Shown here one piece after another: positions 58,656 through 64,000 of a stretch of DNA of 64,000 nucleotides. Under the pieces are notes generated by a model. It was not told the DNA's origin. It did not search any database and worked only from the letters and a program-made list of their open reading frames with translations. The stretch's first letter is position 1. Each line of letters opens with the position of its first letter. The position numbers and the translations under genes are program-made. Location: the NCBI RefSeq assembly GCF_018449725.1, contig NZ_JAAVVC010000020.1:79179-143178 (forward strand). Direction: 5' to 3'. Origin of the DNA: Pseudomonas sp. dw_612. Lineage in GTDB: Bacteria > Pseudomonadota > Gammaproteobacteria > Pseudomonadales > Pseudomonadaceae.

Positions 58656-60083
58656 ATGTCTGAATCCCCCGGAAAACTGAAACTCGGTGCGCTCGTTGCA
58701 TTGGTCGTTGGCTCAATGATTGGTGGCGGGATCTTCTCCTTGCCGCAAAACATGGCCGCCAGTGCGGACGTCGGTGCCGTGTTGATCGGTTGGGCCATTA
58801 CCGCAGTCGGCATGTTGACCCTCGCGTTCGTCTTTCAAACCCTGGCCAACCGCAAACCTGACCTGGACGGCGGTGTCTACGCCTACGCCAAGGCCGGTTT
58901 CGGCGACTACATGGGTTTCTCGTCGGCCTGGGGTTACTGGATCAGTGCCTGGCTGGGCAACGTCGGCTACTTCGTGTTGCTGTTCAGCACATTGGGTTAT
59001 TTCTTTCCGATCTTCGGCGAAGGAAACACTGTCGCGGCGGTGATCGGCGCATCGGTGCTGCTCTGGGCCGTGCATTTCCTGGTGCTACGCGGGATCAAGG
59101 AAGCGGCGTTCATCAACCTCGTGACCACCGTCGCCAAGGTCGTGCCGCTGTTGCTGTTTGTATTGATCGCCGTGTTCGCCTTCAAACTGGACATCTTCAC
59201 CGCTGACATCTGGGGCAAAAACAACACCACCCTGGGCAGTGTGATGAGCCAGGTGCGCAACATGATGCTGGTCACCGTCTGGGTGTTCATCGGCATCGAA
59301 GGCGCGAGCATCTTCTCGGCCCGCGCGGAAAAACGCAGCGACGTCGGTAAAGCCACGGTGATCGGTTTCATCACCGTGCTGTTGTTCCTGGTGCTGGTGA
59401 ACGTGTTGTCCCTGGGCATCATGACCCAACCGGAACTGGCCAAGTTGCAGAACCCGTCGATGGCGGCGGTGCTGGAACATGTGGTCGGTCACTGGGGCGC
59501 GGTGCTGATCAGTGTTGGTCTGATTATCTCGCTGCTCGGCGCTTTGCTGTCCTGGGTGCTGCTGTGTGCGGAGATCATGTTCGCCGCCGCCAAGGACCAC
59601 ACCATGCCGGCGTTCCTGCGCAAGGAAAACGCCAACCATGTGCCGGTCAACGCTTTGTGGCTGACCAACGCGATGGTGCAGGTGTTCCTGATCATCACGC
59701 TGTTTTCCGCCAGCACTTACCTGTCGCTGATCTACCTCGCCACCTCGATGATTCTGGTGCCATACCTGTGGTCGGCGGCCTACGCGTTGCTGTTGGCGGT
59801 GCGCGGCGAGAGTTATGAAAACGCCCTGGCCGAACGCAAGAAAGACCTGATCATCGGCGGCATCGCCGTGATCTACGCGGTCTGGCTGCTGTATGCCGGC
59901 GGCATCAAATACCTGCTGCTTTCCGCCCTGCTCTACGCCCCCGGCGCGATCCTGTTCGCCAAGGCCAAGATCGAAGTGGGCAAACAGGTTTTCACCAATG
60001 TCGAGAAGCTGATTTTCGCCGCCGTCGTTGTCGGCGCCCTGATCGCGGCTTACGGGCTGTATGCCGGCTTCCTGACTCTGTAA
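58656..60083 (+). CDS. arcD: Arginine:ornithine antiporter
   Basis: Inner-membrane APC-superfamily exchanger of 475 residues that imports arginine and exports ornithine. The first helix carries VALVVGSMIGGGIFSLPQNM, the family amino-acid binding GSxxGGGIF motif. About 12-13 helices follow. GGAG precedes the ATG. First gene of arcDABC, the anaerobic ATP-generating arginine deiminase route. An Anr-like box is correctly placed upstream. Confidence 0.96.
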   Translation: MSESPGKLKLGALVALVVGSMIGGGIFSLPQNMAASADVGAVLIGWAITAVGMLTLAFVFQTLANRKPDLDGGVYAYAKAGFGDYMGFSSAWGYWISAWLGNVGYFVLLFSTLGYFFPIFGEGNTVAAVIGASVLLWAVHFLVLRGIKEAAFINLVTTVAKVVPLLLFVLIAVFAFKLDIFTADIWGKNNTTLGSVMSQVRNMMLVTVWVFIGIEGASIFSARAEKRSDVGKATVIGFITVLLFLVLVNVLSLGIMTQPELAKLQNPSMAAVLEHVVGHWGAVLISVGLIISLLGALLSWVLLCAEIMFAAAKDHTMPAFLRKENANHVPVNALWLTNAMVQVFLIITLFSASTYLSLIYLATSMILVPYLWSAAYALLLAVRGESYENALAERKKDLIIGGIAVIYAVWLLYAGGIKYLLLSALLYAPGAILFAKAKIEVGKQVFTNVEKLIFAAVVVGALIAAYGLYAGFLTL

Positions 60084-60109
60084 CCGTTTCAATCTGGAGG
60101 ATCACTGTA

Positions 60110-61366
60110 ATGACCACGGAAAAAGTGAAGTACGGCGTCCATTCCGAAGCCGGCAAACTGCGCAAAGTCTTGGTTTGCTCCCCCGGCCTGGCCCACCAGC
60201 GGCTGACCCCGAACAACTGCGACGAACTGCTGTTCGACGATGTGCTGTGGGTCGCCCAGGCCAAGCGTGACCATTTCGATTTCGTCACCAAGATGCGCGA
60301 ACGCAACGTCGACGTGCTGGAAATGCACAACCTGCTGACCGACATCGTCGCGATTCCCGAAGCGCTGGACTGGATTCTCGAACGCAAGATCACCGCCAAT
60401 TCGGTGGGCCTGGGCCTGGTCAATGAAGTCGGTTCGTGGCTGCGCAGCCTGGAGCCGCGCAAGATCGCCGAGTACCTGATTGGCGGCGTGTCGGCCGATG
60501 ACCTGCCGAACAGCTTCGGCGGCAAGACCATCGAGATGTTCCGCGACTTCCTCGGCCACTCCAGCTTCATTCTGCCGCCGCTGCCCAACACCCAGTTCAC
60601 CCGCGACACCACCTGCTGGATCTTCGGTGGCGTGACCCTGAACCCGATGTACTGGCCGGCGCGCCGTCAGGAAACGTTGCTGGCCAGCGCCATCTACAAG
60701 TTCCACCCGGAGTTTACCAACGCCGACTTCCAGGTCTGGTACGGCGACCCGGATCAGGAACACGGCAACGCCACGCTCGAAGGCGGCGACGTGATGCCGC
60801 TGGGCAACGGCGTGGTCTTGATTGGCATGGGCGAGCGTTCGTCGCGCCAGGCCATCGGCCAACTGGCGCTGAACCTGTTCAAGCACAACGCCGTGGAGCG
60901 GGTGATCGTCGCCGGCCTGCCGAAGTCCCGCGCGGCGATGCACCTGGACACTGTGTTCAGCTTCTGCGACCGCGACCTGGTGACGATTTTCCCGGAAGTG
61001 GTGAACCAGATCGTCGCCTTTACTCTGCGTCCTGACGACAGCAAACCGGGTGGCATCGACATCCGCCGCGAAGAAACCAATTTCCTCGACACCGTGGCCG
61101 CCGCACTCAATCTCAAAACCCTGCGCGTGGTGGAAACCGGCGGCAACAGCTTCGCCGCCGAGCGCGAGCAGTGGGATGACGGCAACAACGTGGTGGCCCT
61201 GGAACCGGGCGTGGTGATCGGCTACGACCGCAATACCTACACCAACACCTTGCTGCGCAAGGCCGGCGTGGAAGTGATCACCATCAGTGCCGGCGAACTC
61301 GGTCGCGGCCGTGGCGGCGGCCACTGCATGACCTGCCCGATCATTCGCGACCCTATCGACTATTAA
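60110..61366 (+). CDS. arcA: Arginine deiminase
   Basis: Hydrolyses arginine to citrulline and ammonia. The 418 residues are the family length. Substrate and catalytic features are visible: LPNTQFTRDTTCWIFGG, EGGDVMPLGNGVVLIGMGER (Asp/Glu pair), MHLDTVFSFCDRDLV (catalytic His) and the nucleophile C406 in GGGHCMTCPI. TGGAGGAT precedes the ATG, 26 bp after arcD. Cytoplasmic. Confidence 0.97.
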   Translation: MTTEKVKYGVHSEAGKLRKVLVCSPGLAHQRLTPNNCDELLFDDVLWVAQAKRDHFDFVTKMRERNVDVLEMHNLLTDIVAIPEALDWILERKITANSVGLGLVNEVGSWLRSLEPRKIAEYLIGGVSADDLPNSFGGKTIEMFRDFLGHSSFILPPLPNTQFTRDTTCWIFGGVTLNPMYWPARRQETLLASAIYKFHPEFTNADFQVWYGDPDQEHGNATLEGGDVMPLGNGVVLIGMGERSSRQAIGQLALNLFKHNAVERVIVAGLPKSRAAMHLDTVFSFCDRDLVTIFPEVVNQIVAFTLRPDDSKPGGIDIRREETNFLDTVAAALNLKTLRVVETGGNSFAAEREQWDDGNNVVALEPGVVIGYDRNTYTNTLLRKAGVEVITISAGELGRGRGGGHCMTCPIIRDPIDY

Positions 61367-61374
61367 TTTTTGCG

Positions 61375-61407
61375 CCCGGCCTCGCCCTTATAAAGTGTGA
61401 GGCCGGG
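61375..61407 (+). other. Intercistronic stem-loop between arcA and arcB
   Basis: A 9-bp stem (CCCGGCCTC at 61375-61383, GAGGCCGGG at 61399-61407) with a 15-base loop. No T-run follows, so it is a processing or stability element rather than a terminator. Confidence 0.6.
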
Positions 61408-61437
61408 GGATAACCGAAACCCAAGGAGATCCAAATC

Positions 61438-62448
61438 ATGGCTTTTAACATGCGCAACCGCAGCCTGCTGAGCTTGATGCACCACACCACTCGCGAGCTC
61501 AACTACCTGATCGACCTGTCCCGGGACCTCAAGCGCGCCAAGTACACCGGCACCGAGCGTGCGCACCTGAAAGGCAAGAACATCGCGCTGATTTTCGAAA
61601 AGACCTCGACCCGCACCCGTTGCGCCTTCGAAGTCGCGGCCCATGATCAGGGCGCCCACGTCACCTACATCGACCCGGTGTCGTCGCAAATCGGCCACAA
61701 AGAAAGCATGAAAGACACCGCCCGCGTCTTGGGCCGGATGTTCGACGCCATCGAATACCGTGGCTTCGAACAGGAAATCGTCGAAGAGCTGGCCAAGTTT
61801 GCCGGCGTGCCGGTGTTCAACGGCCTGACGGCTGAATTCCACCCGACGCAAATGATCGCCGACGTGCTGACCATGCGTGAGCACAGCGACAAACCGATGC
61901 ACGAAATCAGCTACGCCTACCTCGGCGATGCGCGCTACAACATGGGCAACTCGCTGCTGATGATCGGCGCCAAACTGGGCATGGACGTGCGCATCGGCGC
62001 GCCGAAAGCGCTGTGGCCGCATCAGGATTTTATCGACCAGTGCAAAGCGTTCGCCGAGGAAAGCGGCGCGCGCATCACCATCACCGAAGACCCGAAAGAG
62101 GCGGTCAAGGGCGTGGACTTCATCCACACCGACATCTGGGTGTCGATGGGTGAGCCGGTGGAAGCGTGGGACGAGCGCATCGAGCAACTGCTGCCGTACC
62201 AGGTCAACACCGCAATGATGAAAGCCTCGGGCAACCCGCGCGTGAAGTTCATGCACTGCCTGCCGGCGTTCCACAACAGCGAAACCAAGGTCGGCAAAGA
62301 CATCGCCGCGCGTTATCCGCACCTGGCCAATGGCGTCGAAGTGACCGAAGAAGTCTTCGAATCCCCGGCCAACATCGCCTTCGAACAAGCGGAAAACCGC
62401 ATGCACACGATCAAGGCGATATTGGTGTCGGCGTTGGCGGATATCTAA
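61438..62448 (+). CDS. arcB: Ornithine carbamoyltransferase, catabolic
   Basis: Phosphorolyses citrulline to ornithine and carbamoyl phosphate. The 336 residues have the carbamoyl-phosphate motif STRTR at 57-61, FNGLTAEFHPTQMIADVLTM (HPTQ), the DVWVSMGE-type loop DIWVSMGEPVEAWDERI, and the ornithine-site MHCLPAFHN. AAGGAG precedes the ATG. The position between arcA and arcC identifies it as the catabolic rather than the anabolic (argF) enzyme. Confidence 0.97.
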   Translation: MAFNMRNRSLLSLMHHTTRELNYLIDLSRDLKRAKYTGTERAHLKGKNIALIFEKTSTRTRCAFEVAAHDQGAHVTYIDPVSSQIGHKESMKDTARVLGRMFDAIEYRGFEQEIVEELAKFAGVPVFNGLTAEFHPTQMIADVLTMREHSDKPMHEISYAYLGDARYNMGNSLLMIGAKLGMDVRIGAPKALWPHQDFIDQCKAFAEESGARITITEDPKEAVKGVDFIHTDIWVSMGEPVEAWDERIEQLLPYQVNTAMMKASGNPRVKFMHCLPAFHNSETKVGKDIAARYPHLANGVEVTEEVFESPANIAFEQAENRMHTIKAILVSALADI

Positions 62449-62476
62449 AAGACTCCCACTGACGAAACACAGTCAA

Positions 62477-62566
62477 TGTGGGAGCGGGCTTGCTCGCGAA
62501 TGCAGTGTGTCAGGCAACATTGATGGCGACTGATACACCGCATTCGCGAGCACGCCCGCTCCCACA
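62477..62566. repeat. REPIN, family I, inside the arc operon
   Basis: 90-bp TGTGGGAGCGGGCTTGCTCG pair between arcB and arcC. The right arm has one change (GAGCACGCCC). Confidence 0.9.
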
Positions 62567-62609
62567 GTAGGCCAAGTCGTTTGCCAGCTCTCTGTAGAAG
62601 GACTGCACT

Positions 62610-63539
62610 ATGCGTATCGTCGTCGCCCTGGGCGGTAACGCCCTGCTCCGCCGTGGTGAACCCATGACCGCGGACAATCAACGCGCCAACATCCGCGTCG
62701 CCACCGAACAGATCGCCAAGGTCTACCCCGGTAACCAATTGGTCATCGCCCACGGCAATGGCCCGCAAGTCGGCCTGCTGTCGCTGCAAGCGGCGGCCTA
62801 CACCTCGGTTTCGCCTTACCCGCTGGACGTGCTCGGCGCCGAAACCGAAGGCATGATCGGCTACATCATCGAACAGGAACTGGGCAATCTGCTGGACTTC
62901 GAAGTCCCGTTCGCGACCCTGCTGACGCAAGTTGAAGTCGATGCCAACGACCCCGCGTTCCAGAACCCGAGCAAACCCATCGGCCCGGTGTACTCGAAAG
63001 CGGAAGCCGAAAAACTCGCCGCCGAAAAAGGCTGGGCGATTGCCCCGGACGGCGACAAATACCGCCGCGTGGTCGCCAGCCCACGGCCCAAACGCATCTT
63101 CGAAATCCGCCCGATCAAGTGGCTGCTGGACAAGGGCAGCATCGTGATTTGTGCGGGCGGTGGTGGCATCCCGACGATGTACGGCGCCAGCGGCAAACTC
63201 GAAGGCGTGGAAGCGGTGATCGACAAGGACCTGTGCTCGGCGTTGCTGGCCGAACAGCTGGAAAGCGATCTGCTGGTGATCGCCACCGACGTCAGCGCCG
63301 CGTTTATCGACTTCGGCAAACCCACGCAAAAAGCCATCGCCCAGGCCCACCCGGACGATATGGAAAAACTCGGCTTCGCCGCCGGCTCAATGGGACCGAA
63401 GGTCCAGGCTGCCTGCGAATTCGCCCGCCAGACTGGCAAAGTCGCGGTCATCGGTTCACTCTCGGACATCGAAGCCATCGTCCAGGGCAAGGCCGGCACG
63501 CGCATCAGCACGGCGACACCTGGCATTACTTATTTATAA
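62610..63539 (+). CDS. arcC: Carbamate kinase
   Basis: Transfers phosphate from carbamoyl phosphate to ADP, the ATP-yielding step of the pathway. The 309 residues have VVALGGNALLRRGEPM at the N-terminus, AHGNGPQVGLLSLQ, ICAGGGGIPTMYGASGKLEG, DKDLCSALLAEQLESDLLVI and FAAGSMGPKVQAACEF, all family signatures of the amino-acid-kinase fold. AAGGA is upstream of the ATG. It is separated from arcB by 161 bp with a REPIN. Confidence 0.97.
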   Translation: MRIVVALGGNALLRRGEPMTADNQRANIRVATEQIAKVYPGNQLVIAHGNGPQVGLLSLQAAAYTSVSPYPLDVLGAETEGMIGYIIEQELGNLLDFEVPFATLLTQVEVDANDPAFQNPSKPIGPVYSKAEAEKLAAEKGWAIAPDGDKYRRVVASPRPKRIFEIRPIKWLLDKGSIVICAGGGGIPTMYGASGKLEGVEAVIDKDLCSALLAEQLESDLLVIATDVSAAFIDFGKPTQKAIAQAHPDDMEKLGFAAGSMGPKVQAACEFARQTGKVAVIGSLSDIEAIVQGKAGTRISTATPGITYL

Positions 63540-63551
63540 GGAGAGACGCCA

Positions 63552-63914
63552 ATGGCCACGTTTGAACCGGGTCACTTGCACTTCGAGCGCCACGCGCTGA
63601 ATGACGATGATGTCAGCTACAACCTGTGCCTGGACTATGAAGTCGCCCAGGATCCCGAAGGAGGCCAAGGCATGCAGTTCACTTTGCATGGCAGCATCCA
63701 GGGCAAGGACATGGAAGAGCAGTTCTTCCTGCCCAAGGACCAGGCCTACAACTTCGCCAGCAACGTGACGCACATTGCCGAGAAGTACGGAATCCCCAAG
63801 ACCCATAGCAGCATTGGCTCGGTGCACAAGCATTACGACGCGATGTTTGAAGATGTGCGGGTGCAGCTGGATATGAAATCGGGTGATCCGGTGAAGCCTG
63901 AACATTTGGAGTGA
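63552..63914 (+). CDS. DUF5064-family protein
   Basis: Cytoplasmic protein of 120 residues beginning MATFEPGHLHFERHALNDDD, with the family segments YNLCLDYEVAQDPEGGQGMQ, FFLPKDQAYNFASNVTHIAE and HKHYDAMFEDVRVQLDM. AAGGAGAG precedes the ATG and only 12 bp separate it from arcC, so it is probably the fifth gene of the arc transcript. No function is known. Its attachment to the arginine deiminase operon is the only clue. Confidence 0.8.
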   Translation: MATFEPGHLHFERHALNDDDVSYNLCLDYEVAQDPEGGQGMQFTLHGSIQGKDMEEQFFLPKDQAYNFASNVTHIAEKYGIPKTHSSIGSVHKHYDAMFEDVRVQLDMKSGDPVKPEHLE

Positions 63915-63923
63915 ATCCTGAGG

Positions 63924-64000
63924 CCACCCCTCACCCTAACCCTCTCCCCAGAGGGGAGAAGGAACCGACCGAGTTGCATGTTCGAGCTACATCGACCTGA
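63924..64000. repeat. MITE-like element, cut by the window end
   Basis: It starts CCACCCCTCACCCTAACCCT, like the elements at 24.4 and 40.5 kb. The visible inner part (GAGCTACATCGACCTGA) is in the opposite orientation relative to the 40.5 kb copy. Confidence 0.75.

Noticed and set aside
61363..62406. 347-codon minus-strand frame opposite arcB
   Set aside because: Shadow of arcB; composition is a translation artefact of the GC-rich third codon position.

Overview
The window is chromosomal DNA of a fluorescent-group Pseudomonas. The evidence is the gene content (fadD2-fadD1 beside phaJ1, arcDABC, a gts/oprB/gltR-gltS glucose locus around edd-glk and zwf-pgl-eda-hexR), the GC-rich codon use, and dense REP/REPIN repeats of a type common in P. 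fluorescens-like genomes. Almost all genes are core metabolic or regulatory genes. I saw no prophage, integron, insertion sequence, CRISPR array, rRNA or tRNA.

Layout. 1-2.1 kb: gluconate uptake and phosphorylation (gntT partial, gntK) divergent from the LacI-type repressor gntR, with three TAGCGCT boxes. 2.1-4.1 kb: small proteins, REPINs, a deletion scar holding the 3' ends of a LysR gene and a PACE efflux gene, and a GST. 4.1-9 kb: an epimerase-like dehydrogenase, an MFS transporter, a conserved small protein and a soluble PAS-PAS chemoreceptor. 9-18.8 kb: a LysR/gstA pair, an orphan ECF sigma factor overlapping a quaternary-amine binding protein, a PhnD-like protein, a desaturase, a GNAT, a secreted methyltransferase-fold protein, def, yihY and csbD. 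18.9-24.4 kb: two acyl-CoA synthetases, a lysophospholipase-like hydrolase and phaJ1. 24.4-24.9 kb: a MITE-like repeat whose 110-bp core is present four times. 25-28 kb: a PA2169-type protein, a DUF3820 protein, a class V aminotransferase and an intradiol dioxygenase.

28.1-47.1 kb is the glucose locus. The phosphorylative Entner-Doudoroff enzymes (Zwf, Pgl, Edd, Eda, Glk, Gap), the HexR repressor, the OprB porin, the GtsABCD ABC importer, an AGE-family isomerase, a mutarotase and the GltR/GltS two-component system lie together. HexR-type boxes (TTGT-N7-ACAA) lie before gap and edd, with a one-mismatch copy before zwf. A/C-rich Crc/Hfq-type motifs precede gntT, zwf, oprB, gtsA, the AGE gene, gltR and gap. 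Uptake, phosphorylation and breakdown to glyceraldehyde-3-phosphate and pyruvate are therefore under one repressor plus global catabolite control.

47.2-53.4 kb: mgsA, then a Fur-boxed heme module (FecI-like sigma, FecR-like anti-sigma, STN-type TonB heme receptor, HemO, YbaN-type membrane protein). 53.5-58.3 kb: a dCache chemoreceptor, an unusual CoA-transferase family III protein and an AlkA-type glycosylase. 58.6-63.9 kb: the anaerobic arginine deiminase operon arcDABC, with an Anr-like box and a trailing DUF5064 gene. The window ends inside another MITE-like repeat.

The least explained items are the 110-bp tandem amplification, the sigma factor/binding protein overlap, the secreted methyltransferase-fold protein, the CoA-transferase homologue with Arg at the catalytic Asp position, and REPINs placed inside the gts and arc operons. 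No clearly new defence or mobile system is visible.
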